From assembly GCF_010015585.1 (NCBI RefSeq), contig NW_022985067.1, positions 642,808-706,807 of the forward strand: DNA of 64,000 nucleotides. The letters are read 5' to 3'. Below are positions 46,240-58,121 of the stretch, in pieces. The stretch comes from Eremomyces bilateralis CBS 781.70. Lineage: Eukaryota; Ascomycota; Dothideomycetes; Eremomycetales; Eremomycetaceae. The notes under the pieces are model-generated. The model did not search any database, had not been told where the DNA came from, and worked only from the letters and a program-made list of their open reading frames with translations. The stretch's first letter is position 1. The number at the start of each line of letters is the position of its first letter. Position numbers and translations under genes: made by a program.

Positions 46240-46676
46240 TTCGTCATCGAACGTTTCTTGGTGCAACACCTGTGCGGTCGCATATCTCTACGGTTTTCGC
46301 GACGTCTTTTAGCCTTGGGGGTCCATGGTTATTGGTTGATTGTAATCCTCCCTATGGTTGTCTATGGCTGGAGGGTTCCATGAGATGGGAGATTTCTATC
46401 TGTTAGGGGCTCAAGGCAAATCTATAGGATAGCATGATTATAATGCTAATGATGGACGAATAACATGACGGGATGTCTGGGCTGTCCTATCTGGGTCCGA
46501 AAGAGGATTCAACATGTTCAAAGATCAGGTGTGAAGGACACGCCGGTGTGAATTTGGCGTGTACGGCAAATAGGAAATTGAGTTGAGCACCGAGCTCCTC
46601 CAATATGCTCAATGAGCTAGCTCGTCACTTCATTATTCCAATCCTAACAATAACGCGTTTCGCCTCGCAAAAAAGA
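46240..46676. other. Convergent intergenic region
   Basis: About 440 bases between the stops of the H4 variant (plus) and the ABM monooxygenase (minus). Presumed 3' UTRs; nothing else is recognisable. Confidence 0.5.
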
Positions 46677-47801
46677 TCAGACAGCGTAGGGATTATCGCC
46701 GTATTTTTCATGCTCCTTCCCATTGGACCTCGACATCCTACCTGCACTGCTTCTCAGCACCCCTCGGCTAGCATCTACCAGAGGATTAACCCAAATATCC
46801 CTGCCTTCCGGCTTTTCGGATGGGATCTTATATCGAGCAGCACCTTGGGTATGTCAGCAACCTTGCTCCTCTCGCATTTTTCTAGACCATAACACTTACC
46901 ATGCGCAACAGGGTGCGAGTTGATGTAAACACTCTCCCAATTGCCCGATGGCACCGAATAGACCTCATGCCAGATCGAAAGGTAGTCGGCGGTCCCTTCT
47001 TTTACGATCTTGTTCCACCATTCCCAGCCACGACGGTGAATTGGGTCATGGGCGAACTTGTGAACACCCCTGGAACTGTCAGTTGTGGTATCATCGTGGT
47101 GGATAGAGAAATGCCTTACTCAACGTCCCGGAAGTAATACAGGTACATTATACCGTTGGAAGTCGATCGTTCTCCACCGCCCAGCCAGGCACCAGAGCCG
47201 AGCATGCCGTACTTGTCCATTTCCTCTATCCGCAAGTTTAGACTTGTCCACCTCATGTCCGCGGGTATCATGAACTTACTCTCCAGACTCTTTCCCATCT
47301 CGGCGAAATATTCGCCAATCTTTTTTCCGTTCGGCGAGAAAACGCCCATCGGGCTATCCACTACTCGTCAGCACAATGCGATGCCTACAGGTACCGATAT
47401 AAAATGGGGCGAACGTACTGATTTATCCTTACCCCCAGCAGCAGCACCACGACACTTCCATCCGACGGCTTATCCCCAAACTGCCCTCCAGCGCTCGGCA
47501 CCTGCGCGGATGTCTTCCTCCCCACCGCCACATTCTCCAAGTACTCGTTCTTCTTCCACCCCTTCGTCTGGGCGACGGTGTCGATCGTGGCCCAGGTCAG
47601 CCAGACGAGTCCGGGAAGCAGGGCAACGCGAAGAGGAAGAATGAGAGTAAGGATGCTCTGGAGAACAGCGCCGATGGCAATTATGGTGGGAAGAGCGAAT
47701 TGATCGCGCAGAACGGCCAGGCCGAAGGAACCGCGGACTTGGCGGGTAGTTTCTGAGGGGATGGGATTTGGGGACGGGGAGAGGAGCGGTGAGAACGCCA
47801 T
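46677..47801 (-). CDS. ABM-type monooxygenase (Af470/Fma-ABM-like, DUF4188)
   Basis: Exons 47419-47801, 47120-47353, 46900-47069 and 46677-46843, with phases agreeing across donors GTACGT, GTAAGG and GTAAGT, give 317 residues. The N-terminus has a hydrophobic double segment (ALPTIIAIGAVLQSILTLIL, then PLRVALLPGLVWLTW). A DUF4188 core follows: VVVLLLGVRINHPMGVFSP, YGMLGSGAWLGGGERS, MYLYYFRDVEGVHKFAHDP, HRRGWEWWNK, IWHEVYSVPSGNWESVYIN and a C-terminal LVDASRGVLRSSAGRMSR. Fumagillin-cluster Af470 has the same layout and acts as a cofactor-poor monooxygenase. Here the substrate is unknown. It is transcribed in the same direction as the benzaldehyde-lyase-like gene about 565 bases upstream. Confidence 0.75.
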
Positions 47802-48366
47802 CGTAGACAATCAGAAGCGATGACTTGGGTGAAGATGGAGTTTGCAGTATTTCAGATGATTCTCAAGGATTTATAAAGATACTATTAATGGTCTTTAGGA
47901 CTTGCGACAGAGGACCGCCTAGTTCGAAGACGTAAATGGTGAATTCGTGACTGAGACACGCATGTCGGCGTACTCCTATGTACGATGATACGGCCGAAGC
48001 AAGGGTTGAAACCGCCACCATTTGTCCATTTGTCCCGATCCCGACTGCATCTGATGATCACTAATAATGTCTAAGTTCAACACCCAAACTTCATCATCGA
48101 CTTGACGACTTCACGCTGTTTCTGTTTCAGTACAGAATACATCCTATGATGCATTCAAACTACGATATCGATACCAGAGATACTCTATACAATTACGATT
48201 GTTGGCAGTATTGTGGTCATATGTTTTGAAGACTTACTGTGTTACTACAAGTAGCAAGCCTGATTGCCTTGGTCACAGATCATATCGTTTGGGAGAAGAC
48301 GACTTCGGAACAGAAGACGCGAGCTTTTGAAATTCGATGACTCTAAGCTAAAATGATGACCTTTCC
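47802..48366. other. Intergenic region between ABM and ThDP-enzyme genes
   Basis: About 565 bases between two minus-strand genes, holding the promoter of the monooxygenase and the 3' UTR of the upstream gene. Nothing further is recognised. Confidence 0.5.
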
Positions 48367-50235
48367 CTAGTTCTTATATCGTGGTCGTGGCAGGTTGTCA
48401 TAGTACGGCACAACAATCGTGTCCGGATCATCCGTCACACTCACCATTATCGCTGTGACGGGATGGATGGGTTTCTGATCCACAACCAAGTTGATGCACG
48501 ACGGTCCTGGGGTTCCCTGCAGCTTCTTCACGGTGCTCTCGACGTCGGCAATCTTATCAACCTTCGCGGCAGCATTTCCGAGTCCCTTTGCGACCGTCTC
48601 GTATTCAGTGGTGGGACTCAAGTCGCTGACCGGACGAGCGGGATTCTTAGTTCCATAAATGAGCTCCTGGCCATTCGAGCTCATGCCCCAGCAGAAGTTG
48701 TTGACCACGATGGTCATGATGTTGAGGTTGAAGCGCTTGTACGTGTCTAGCTCCATGAAGTGGAATCCAGCGCTCCCGTCTCCTTGAATGTTAATGATCT
48801 TGCGATCGGGAGCGGCGATGGCACAGCCGAGCGAGTATCCGAAGCCGTTCCCTAGGAACCCGAGATACCCACATGCCGACATCACCGCGAACGGCTTGGA
48901 CGTGGCAGCGAGTCCGTTGGACCAAGCTCCGCACTCACCACCGTCATTGATGATGATGCATCCAGGCTCGATAGATGAATAGACCTTCTTCAAGGCGTGG
49001 TATGGGTGAATTCTGCCAGGACTTTGTTCCTCCGGTGCAGTGTCGAACGGTGAAGGGAGCGATTTTACGGAGAGGGCAGCTTGGACCCAACTAGCATCCA
49101 CTGATCCTTGGAAACCAGATTCGAGGCTGGCATTCAGCGCATTCGCCATCTGAGTCACATCCGAGGTGACGCCTAAATCAGTAGGCAGAGTTCGTCCGAT
49201 CTCGCCGCTATCGACATCCACATGAACGATCTTGCATCCCTCATTGGGAATGATCCCTCCACTCTTCCCGCCCAGGAACATACCCGTCCTAACCCCAAGC
49301 AGCAGCGCCAGATCCGGCTGCTCCTTCTTTAGAAGAGGTAACACGCCCAAAAGTCCCGCATGCGTTCCGAGGAGCTCGAAGTCCGCCGGCACGGTCGCCA
49401 GGTATTTCTGGCTATGGAACAACGGAATCCCGCACGTCTTCGCCAACTTCATCAGTGCCTCTCCCGCCTCCTTCGATCGTCCTCCCGTCCCAGTAATGAT
49501 CACCGGCCGCTTCGCCGCCTTCAATAACGCTAGCGTGTCCTCCACTGCCTTCGCATGCGGTCCCGGCGCATATGACAACGGCGACGTGATCGATCCCCAG
49601 GAGATTAACCGCTCCGTGACGGGGCTAAACAACACGTCGATCGGGAAATCCAGCAGCACTGGACCGGGAGCCCCGGCGAGCGCCGTGCGGATGGCATGTG
49701 ACACAAGCCGTGGCGCGTCTTCTGCGTGGGTGACCCGGTGAGCAAATTTCGTGAGCGGACGTGCGACGACCACCTGGTCGATTTGGCCCTGCAAGCTGTT
49801 GTTCTCGGCATCACGCAGCGGCGGAGACGAGGTGATGCAGAGGATGGGACTGCGGTCCGCATACGCGGTTGCAAGGCCGGGGAGACCGTTCGAGTAACTG
49901 GGATGATTTAGTGTTTATGTATCTTGAAAGGAAAATCCATATATATGGAAGAGAAGCGCGTGGGAAAGTACCCACCCACTGTTCGCAGTGACGAAGCAGA
50001 CGCCGATGGTATCCCTGATTTTGGAGTAGCCTTCCGCTGCTTGCACTGCCACTGTCTCATGTCGTGTGTCAATGAGTTTGATGCCGATGGACTCGCATCC
50101 CATGAGAAAGGCATCAAGATGTCCGCCATGGAGACCAAATGCCACCTCGACGCCCATATGCTTCAGACATTGAGCGAGGAGGTCGCCTCCGGTAAGCTCC
50201 CGGGTGCTGGGGTGTTCCAAGGTGAATCCAGCCAT
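48367..50235 (-). CDS. Benzaldehyde-lyase-like ThDP-dependent enzyme
   Basis: Exons 49976-50235 and 48367-49897 with a 78-nt intron (GTGGGT...CATCCCAG) give 596 residues. The layout is that of ThDP enzymes: Pyr domain (FGLHGGHLDAF, LIDTRHETVAVQAAEGYSK), central domain (GAPGPVLLDFPIDVLF, LALLLGVRTGMFLGG) and PP domain with GDGSAGFHFMELDTYK ending in VVNNFCW. The cofactor-activating glutamate is Glu60. His36 and His39 match His26 and His29 of Pseudomonas benzaldehyde lyase with a constant offset of ten, and later blocks (NGLPGLATAYADRSPILC, NSLQGQIDQVV, KFAHRV) also follow that enzyme. Such enzymes make or cleave alpha-hydroxyketones; relatives include 2-hydroxyacyl-CoA lyase, but no C-terminal peroxisomal SKL is present. 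True substrates unknown. Confidence 0.82.
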
Positions 50236-50914
50236 GGTCAGGGATAGTTCAGTCTGGCTTCCAAAGGTAAATGTTGAGATGGGTTAACGTTTGTTAATTG
50301 AGGAATCTCGGGAATTCACCGGGAATATTCGAATGGCCGTTATTTTATTTATTTATGCCTCAAGCGGATGTCGTGCATATATATCGCGACGCGGCACCAT
50401 CTGCGGGGCTACAGGTAGAGATCCGAAGTACCGGTATGCGGGGAAGTGGCGGTACCGGAAGAGTGAAGACCGCCCAGAACATCCTCTCCACTCCGGATAT
50501 CTTTGTCCTGGAATCGAGTCGAAAATATTGGTAGTCTATGGCCTGATCAATTTCTTTTAGTCTACAGATGTATTGGCATGGTCAGTTGTTGCCGTATAAT
50601 CCGTGCAGGCCTATTAGGAGGGGTTCTGGGACCATGAGGTGAATCCCAGCAAGCACCGATGCGTCTATCCCAAATGTATCATATCCCATCAGTCACTTAC
50701 CCAGCTACATCAAGGAGAAAAGGTGGCATATTTTGAATGAATGCGGTACCACTCGCTTTATCGTCTTACGTCAGAGCACCTGCTCAATATTTTCTACACG
50801 TCCCGCCTGCCCAATACCGAGCCAATACTACGGATGCCTCCAACACCAGACATGAGAAGTTGACCCCAACCCTTCACCCAGCGCTAAGAAAGCCGCCGGA
50901 TCCGGAAATAACAT
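50236..50914. other. Intergenic region upstream of ThDP-enzyme gene
   Basis: About 680 bases. The minus-strand promoter of the ThDP enzyme should be at the left; an AT-rich ATTTTATTTATTTAT run at 50342-50356 lies about 110 bases from its ATG. Short open frames are unsupported. Confidence 0.45.
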
Positions 50915-51417
50915 TTATAGGTCCCGACGTCTTGATCTCGCGACATAGAGCCGCGCGTGAACATCGCGATGGCCACTGGACTCGACTGAAACGAATCGAG
51001 TGGTGACGCTCGTATCCTGGAGATGGACTCGGTGAGTGTGCAGGTCGCGGTGCACTGTGCGAGTAAATGGTGGCCATGCCTGCCGCCCGCAATCCTGAAA
51101 CGGGCAGAGGATGGATTCTCTGCCGCGGCCGGTAGGTTTTGTATCTCTCGATCATGCCGCAGAGGACCGCTCATGAAACTGAAACCCTCCAAATGTTCGC
51201 ACCCGGCCTTCTTACATCTGTACAGACAGCGATTGCCATGCGTTCTGCGAACCTCTCGCACATGTCGGAAAAGAGCGCCGGAGGAAGTGACGGTTTCGTG
51301 ATGTTCGCACCCGGGATTATTGCACATGTATAGGCCGGACGGTTGGATCGTCCAATGATCTATAGACGGATCAGGTTTTGGTACTTGAGATTCTAAGAAG
51401 GGCTCTTTGGAAGCCAT
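50915..51417 (-). pseudogene. C2H2-type zinc-finger gene, reading frame disrupted
   Basis: From the ATG at 51417 the frame encodes two fingers of one design: YMCNNPGCEHHE...LFRHVREVRRTHG and YRCKKAGCEHLEG...PLRHDREIQN, both C-x4-C with a basic helix. A third finger of the same C-x4-C design (LCPFQDCGRQAW, then FTRTVHRDLHTHRVH, about 51023-51117) follows directly but in another frame, which then runs to a stop at 50915-50917. The first frame instead continues for about 75 residues without any finger pattern. I found no intron with acceptable signals that joins the two, so a one-base shift near 51115-51150 is the simplest reading. Alternatives are an unusual intron or a sequencing error. Fungal relatives of this type are usually uncharacterised. 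Confidence 0.45.
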
Positions 51418-51509
51418 TGTAATGATCCGGATTCTTCAGTGTCGTCGAATCGGCTTGTCGAACCGGACGAATTGCGCGGCCGTCAGCACTTCATTACAAT
51501 TTACAGGGC

Positions 51510-53625
51510 TCAAATATCATTGGCCACCTTCTCCACCCACGCAAAGTCGGGATCATACCCAACATGGATGCGTATGGGAAAGGTTCCTGAAATATCCCGG
51601 TACAAAACCTCACGCGTCCCATCCCCTCCACTCTTGATCTTTTCCGCCTTCTTCATCCCCTTCTTCTTCGTTCCCTTCTCCGGTTTTCCGAATTTGGACG
51701 CAACCTCCCATACTTTGTAGGTCACGGATACGCGCTGGAGTTTGAAGTGATCCTCCCATATGAACTTTCCACTCCCGCTGCCATCGGCACGAGACAGGAA
51801 ACCATTGACAATGCCAAGTAGGATATTGCGACCAGGCTCATCTGGCTGAGGATGCCTTGCCCAACTGTCATGGGGGAAGCAGGTGATGGATGTCAGGTTG
51901 GTGCCACGGGAGAGCGCTTCTCCAATTTCATTCTATGTGTGTTAGTACGTTTGGTAGGATTTGACCCGTAGAATAATGGACAATCCCTACAATTTCTGCT
52001 TCTTCTGGTGCAAACTCGAGATCCTGCAATTGAGGCAAGTTATCAATGATAGCCGCCACAGTTGTTGCTGATAGGTATGGAATCTTGCAGCCGCTGACCA
52101 TCCCCTGGTACGATATTTTCAGACTTCTCAGATTTTGATGCTTGAGAATAGCCTGCAACAGCGTGTCCGGCAGTCCAGGATTAGTGGTGATTGTATTCGG
52201 ATATTGATTATAATCCTTGACTTCCAGGGTCGTCAAAGTGTCGAACGCAGAGATGAAGCGACATTTAGCCTCGAAGTTTGTCTGGATATGTTCAGGTGTC
52301 TCCCCGTAGCGGTCATCTGACATCTCCAAGCATAAGCTTCGCAAGCTAATGCCTGTAGCACTATTATGGGACGAGGTTGCTAAGTTCGTAAGATGTTGAA
52401 AGAAGAGGTGTTTGCCATCTGACAAATGTCCAAGTGTGAGCTCACACAACCCCATATAGTCAATGGCCCTTTGCAACGAAGTGATGAAAGTCGCATCAAA
52501 TGAGACGCCACTAAGAGTGAAAGACTTTAAGACGGTAAGACTATACTCTCGTTTCGCAAGAGCATCGTCTGCAGAGACCTTCTTCTCCCAATCTTGCAAA
52601 AAACTGATCGCATAGCCGTTTCCCTTTACGACTAGGCTCCGAAGTGTTGACGTCGAGTTCAGAAGTATGGACTGAACGATGTTATTGTTGAAGCTGCTGT
52701 TCTCAACACTTAAATGCTTCAAGTTCTTGATTTTTGCTAACGGTGTCATGGCTTCAATTTCGGGCTCGTGTAGTCGCAAAGCTTGGATGTTCTTTAGTGA
52801 TGCAATGCTCTGACCCATTGACCTGCGAATTTCGTGAGCAAGCTGCAACTATAACGAGGATGAATATGCAGGGTGTCGACGAAGTACTTACTTTGTAAGA
52901 AAATACACCTCCACAATCTCCAGATTGTTCACATTTTTAAACACCTCTTCCACGTATCTATGGACAATGTACTGATGCTTTCGTCCTGGATCTGCAACAC
53001 CAACCACCATCTCGCGTACATGGGATGCAGAAGCTGGTTTGGCGTTCGCATCGAGGTGGCTTGGATATCGTTCTTGTTGACCTTTGTAATTGCCTTCTTT
53101 CTTCAACTGCCTCTTCTGTGCTATGGTGAGATGTGGTTCAAGGGCACGAATGAGCTTTGAAATGTGCGCGTGAAACATGACAGCGACAGCGACGCGCTTA
53201 TGAAGCAGTGGCATCATGAGCGAATAGTATCTTTTGCAAGTTCGACCCAGTTTGCCTATGGTTGATGGGTCTTTGATCTAGGGTTTTTGAAATTAGTAGA
53301 GTAAGGATATGATGCCTTGAGTTCATCTACTCACGTTGTCTAGAATCAGGAACAGTATTTCTGCCGGCAGAGACGATAGAAGGTCATTGGATGAGCTGAA
53401 CTGGGCTTGAGAAGGCGGCTTGATGCCCTTCCCAAGTGTATTCCCAATTGCCGGTTTTGTCGCTTTTTTCTTTGGCCCGGTACTCCCTTCTGCAGGAGGT
53501 GCTGGAGCTTTACGCTTCTTGTTGTTCCTGACCACTTCAACAGGCGGAGGTCTCTGGACCTCGACTGGTTCCGGGCCATCTTGGGTCACCTGATTTTGAA
53601 GTCTGGTGCTTCTTCTTAATGACAT
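51510..53625 (-). CDS. F-box protein with leucine-rich-repeat-like region
   Basis: Exons 53335-53625, 52892-53277, 51991-52822 and 51510-51932 give 643 residues. Introns start GTGAGT, GTAAGT and GTAGGG; the second ends at TTCGCAG (52823) rather than the earlier ATAG, because only this keeps the frame. The N-terminus is basic and proline-rich. A spliced F-box follows (LLSSLPAEILFLILDNIKDP, then GKLGRTCKRYYSLMMP). Degenerate leucine-rich repeats come after it (NNLEIVEVYFLT, IKNLKHLSVENSS, LTVLKSFTLSGVS, LCELTLGHLS, LTTLEVKDYN, HQNLRSLKISYQG, LPQLQDLEFAPEE). It should act as a substrate receptor in an SCF ubiquitin ligase; target unknown. Its start is divergent from MCM6 about 660 bases away. 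Confidence 0.8.
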
Positions 53626-54283
53626 TTTAGTTCGCTTGAAGTTTTTAACCTGGATGTAATGTCAAGGTTAGTGCCGTGTCTAGTTAGGTGAAGTTGTCAA
53701 CTCAACTCTGTCAAGGTGAGGCAGAGCAGCAACGAGGTTAGGCAACCACGCTATCACGTGCTCGCGTGCTGATGGCAAGCCTCCAATCGCCAAGTGCAAA
53801 TATTATATGTATTGATTGAGAGATTCAAAAAGTATGGGAGAATTATGGAGGAGTAAAAGAGTTGAAATAGATATGGTTGGATGGCGATGATTACCAATAA
53901 CCACCTCGGCTTGAGATCGAACGCGTCGAAACGCGACCGAACGCGTCACAGCGCGTCGCACTTGCCAAGCCACATCAGCAGGGGTTAAGGGGATGAGATG
54001 TCGAAATTGTCCAGCCAACTGAAAGCAATGAGGGACGATGCCATTTCATAGTGCACCAACTTATGAGCTACCGTCAAACGGAAGAGAAATCCGTAATTCG
54101 TTATCCCAAAGATCGGAAACTCGGATGAAATAAGATCACCGTTCACAGAGTCCCTTCCCTGACTTCAGGGTCATTGACATCCCCCACGCCGGACCGTAAC
54201 CCCTCCAACTTTGCCAGCATCCACGCCTCGATTTCGAAACGATTCCCATCACACACACAAACAACAGCAACTGATTTGCAACC
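53626..54283. other. Divergent promoter region, F-box gene / MCM6
   Basis: About 660 bases. A CCAAT box lies at 53894-53898 and a cluster of MluI cell-cycle boxes at 53921-53956, listed separately. No gene lies between. Confidence 0.55.
53921..53956. promoter_or_regulatory. Phased MCB (MluI cell-cycle box) array upstream of MCM6
   Basis: Hexamers ACGCGT, ACGCGA, ACGCGT and GCGCGT begin at 53921, 53931, 53941 and 53951, exactly ten bases apart. Two are perfect MCBs and two differ at one position. MCBs bind the MBF complex (Mbp1/Res-Swi6) that drives G1/S transcription, and MCM genes are classic MBF targets. The array is about 330 bases upstream of the MCM6 ATG. Confidence 0.7.
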
Positions 54284-57204
54284 ATGCCTTCTGTCGTTGC
54301 TGAAGCTCCGGGGAGGTCTTCCTCCATGCCTCGTGGCCCCCCTTCGGGGAGCGTTCCCCCTGGAAGCGATGCGCAGTTCTTCGGAGGAGATGACGAGATC
54401 GTCGGTGCGAGAGGGACCGTCAAGAAGCCAGTGGGACCTCGTGGTGAGGTTCAGCGAGTTGTAGATGTGACCGGAGAGACCCTCGCTGAGCGGTTCCAGG
54501 ATTTCCTCGAGTCGTAAGTATATGCGCTGCGGAAAGTTGGATTCCAGATACTGATGATACGCTGCATCCAGATTCGCAGAAGAGTTGTCCTCATCAGGCG
54601 CTCCACCCTCGTCCAGCATGGGAACGGATAAGTTCTACATTGGTCAGATCCACGGAATGAAACTATACAATCTCTCGACGCTCTACGTGGACTTCAAGCA
54701 TTTGGCGAGATATCAAGAAGGCGTCCTGGCAAACGCCATTGTTGCCGAATACTTTCGGTTTTTCCCTTTCATGACCCGGGCTCTGCACAATGTACTTGCG
54801 AAGTACGAGCCACAATACTTCCGACAGCATCGGCAGCCATTGTCAACGACAACGGGCACCGACACGTCACTTGCAGGGGATGCCTCGCAAAGCGATATGT
54901 CACGTAAGACGACGAACCAGCAAACCGATCGCCTCTTCACCATCGCATTCTACAACCTTCCACTCGTTTCACGCATTCGGCAGCTACGCACCAGCAACAT
55001 TGGCCAGCTCTCATCTATCTCCGGCACCGTTACCCGAACCTCAGAGGTGCGACCCGAGCTCTCGCTTGCGACCTTTACCTGCGAAGCATGCAATACGGTG
55101 GTCCCGAATGTGGAGCAGATATTCAGATACACCGAGCCTCCACAATGCCCCAATATGACGTGCGGCAATCGGCAGGGGTGGCGGTTAGACATCCGACAGA
55201 GTACATTTGTGGATTGGCAGAAGGTGCGAATTCAAGAGAACAGTAGCGAGATCCCCACTGGAAGCATGCCACGGACTATGGATGTGATTCTACGCGGAGA
55301 AATCGTCGATCGGGCGAAGGCTGGCGAGAAGTGCATCTTTACCGGCAGCCTCATCGTCGTCCCCGACGTCAGCCAGTTTCGACTCCCTGGAGTTCGTCCT
55401 CAAGGGACAAGGGATAACGGATTCGCACCGAGAGGCACTGACGCCGGCGGAACTGGCGTTACTGGACTAAAGGACCTTGGAGTTCGTGATCTCACATACC
55501 GTATGGCATTCCTTGCTTGTATGGTGACCCCCGATGCGAGTACCCCGGGGCAATCAGCGAATCAAAATATGGTCGGCCAAGCGGGCAACATTCTGGCGTC
55601 CCTGAATCAGGTGCAGCTGTTCGACAGTCTGACAAGCGGAGAAGAGGCACAGCGGGAATTCCTCGCCACCCTTAGTCCACCGGAGATCGAGGATTTGAAA
55701 TATATGGTCCACCGGCCGAATGGATTTATGAGGCTGGTCGACTCGATTGCACCTATGGTGTATGGCCATCAGGTCATCAAGAAGGGGCTCCTTCTACAGT
55801 TGATGGGTGGTGTCAGCAAACAGACCCCCGAAGGAATGGCTCTCCGAGGCGACATTAACATTTGCATTGTGGGGGACCCGAGTACCAGCAAGTCTCAGTT
55901 CCTCAAATACATCTGCTCCTTCCTTCCTCGCGCCGTCTATACTTCTGGAAAAGCCTCGTCCGCGGCTGGTCTCACCGCCGCCGTGATTAAAGACGAGGAA
56001 ACTGGCGAGTTCACCATCGAAGCCGGAGCGCTCATGCTTGCCGACAATGGCATTTGCGCGATCGATGAATTCGACAAGATGGACATCAAAGACCAAGTCG
56101 CCATCCACGAAGCCATGGAACAGCAGACCATTTCCATCGCCAAAGCTGGCATCCAAGCGACCTTGAACGCTCGAACGAGCATTCTCGCCGCCGCCAACCC
56201 GGTCGGCGGCCGCTACAATCGCAAAACCACCCTCCGCGCCAACGTAAACATGTCCGCCCCCATCATGTCCCGATTCGATCTCTTCTTCGTCGTGCTCGAT
56301 GAATGCGACGAGGCCGTCGACCGTCACCTAGCCGACCATATCGTCAACATCCACCGCCTCCGCGACGACGCCGTCGAGCCGGAGTACAGTACCGAACAAC
56401 TACAGCGATACATCCGGTTCGCACGCACATTCCGCCCGGAGTTCAACGACGAGGCAAAACGGACGCTCGTGGAGCGGTATAAGGAGCTGCGACAGGACGA
56501 TGCGCAGGGCGGGATCGGCCGAAACAGCTATCGCATCACGGTGCGGCAGCTGGAGAGCATGATTCGGCTGAGCGAGGGGATCGCGAAGGCGAATTGCGTC
56601 ACGGAGGTCACGAGCGAGTTCGTCCGCGAGGCGTATAATTTGCTGCGGCAGAGCATCATCTCCGTCGAGAAGGACGACGTGGAGGTCGAAGAAGACACGC
56701 AAGAGCCGGAGGACCGGGCCATGGACGGAGCGGACGCTGAGGATGTGGGAGAGGAGGACGATGACTCACCGATGGCCGATGGAGGGGCGGTGGATGGGGC
56801 GCAGGAGCCGGCGAAGGAAAAGACGAAGATCACGTATGACAGGTACATGTCGATTCTGAACCTGTTGGTTCGACGGATTGTCGACGAGGCGGAGGATTTG
56901 GAGGACGGGGTGGAGGAAGAGGAGCTGCTGGTGTGGTATCTGGAGCAAAAGGAAGCGGAGATCGACACGGAGGAGGAACTGGAGTTTGAGAAGGCATTGG
57001 CAAAGAAGGTGTTGAAGCGGATGGTCAAGGTAAGAAGATTGTAGGCTTCTGTGCTCCGGACGATTACTGACGTTGAACTAGGATCAAATCCTCATGCAGA
57101 TCGCAGGCGAAGGGTTGGCAGACCAGCAGGGCGATGGGTTGCAGCAGGAGGACAAGGTTGTCTACGTTCTGCATCCCAATTGCGCGGTCGACGAAGTGGG
57201 ATGA
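54284..57204 (+). CDS. mcm6: DNA replication licensing helicase subunit MCM6
   Basis: Exons 54284-54513, 54572-57029 and 57082-57204, with introns GTAAGT...TCCAG and GTAAGA...ACTAG, give 936 residues. After a disordered N-terminus comes the MCM N-terminal domain with a zinc finger (CEACNTVVPN, then CPNMTCGN). The AAA+ core has the MCM Walker A loop GDPSTSKSQFL near residue 512, Walker B (GICAIDEFDKM) and the arginine finger SRFDLFFVV. MCM6, not another paralogue, is indicated by NSYRITVRQLESMIRLSE and VREAYNLLRQSIISVEKDDV followed by an acidic linker and a winged-helix C-terminus. It is one of six subunits of the CMG replicative helicase in the nucleus. The last exon supplies the end of the winged helix (DQILMQIAGEG ... 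YVLHPN). Confidence 0.96.
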
Positions 57205-58121
57205 TTGGATCGTTCTTCGTTACTTGGAGTTTGGACAACGGCTTTGGCCTCAGGTAGGCTGTTTAGTGCGGTATTATAAGGTGTAATGAATGAAGAATGA
57301 ATGAAGAACAGAATCGACGCCTAGAATAGGTATCATGCTTTTGAATGCTCCATACTCAACGGATGAACTCGATAGTACACCATAAACCTACTCCTCAAGA
57401 CTATGTGTCCAAAGTTGTGTCGACCTGTCTAGCGGAAAGGGGATGAAACGGGAATCCGTTCACTACAGCGTGGTGTAGCCAGGCAAGCATGGCAACGATT
57501 TAGGAGATTCCTATGCTCGGAAGGTGTGCCTCACGGCCATTACTATCCTTTCCCCAAGAGGTATTCAGAATTCCAGACCAGTCGACACTAGGACGACTAG
57601 GTGAACCGAAATCCGAGGGACGTCTCACGGGTAGGGCTAGGGAGGAACTAGGAAGAGAATGATGACGTAAGCGGCTAGTTCTAAGTTGCACGTGACCCGA
57701 ATTGTCATCAAAAGCAAGCTCTTCAATTCTTCACAGCTCGAAAATTTTATTCCTTCACAAACACCTATGAAGCCTTCCGCCTACCAATATTCAACGTAGC
57801 CCACAGGTTTGGAGTTGGCCAAAAAATGATGAACTAATGATACAATAAAGTCTTTGCAACTTGACAGCCCGCATCTGGGCACCATCCGCTCGCTTCTGTA
57901 CGTATTTTTACCCTCAGCACCACACCCCCTCCGCATTTGAAATGATTAAGACTCAATATCTGTCAATCCTCTGAGCCTATGGCGAGAATGAAGATACCAA
58001 ATGAGTTGGTCGACTAATGATCAAACCTTCCCTATTATCTTGGAATTATACCGACAGTTTGACAATGATCCCCGGCTAATGCAAAATTCAGATCCACTAC
58101 CCGTGCTCTCTTAAACCAACA
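57205..58121. other. Intergenic region, MCM6 to Sen34
   Basis: About 920 bases between two plus-strand genes. No long open frame, RNA gene or repeat recognised. Confidence 0.5.
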
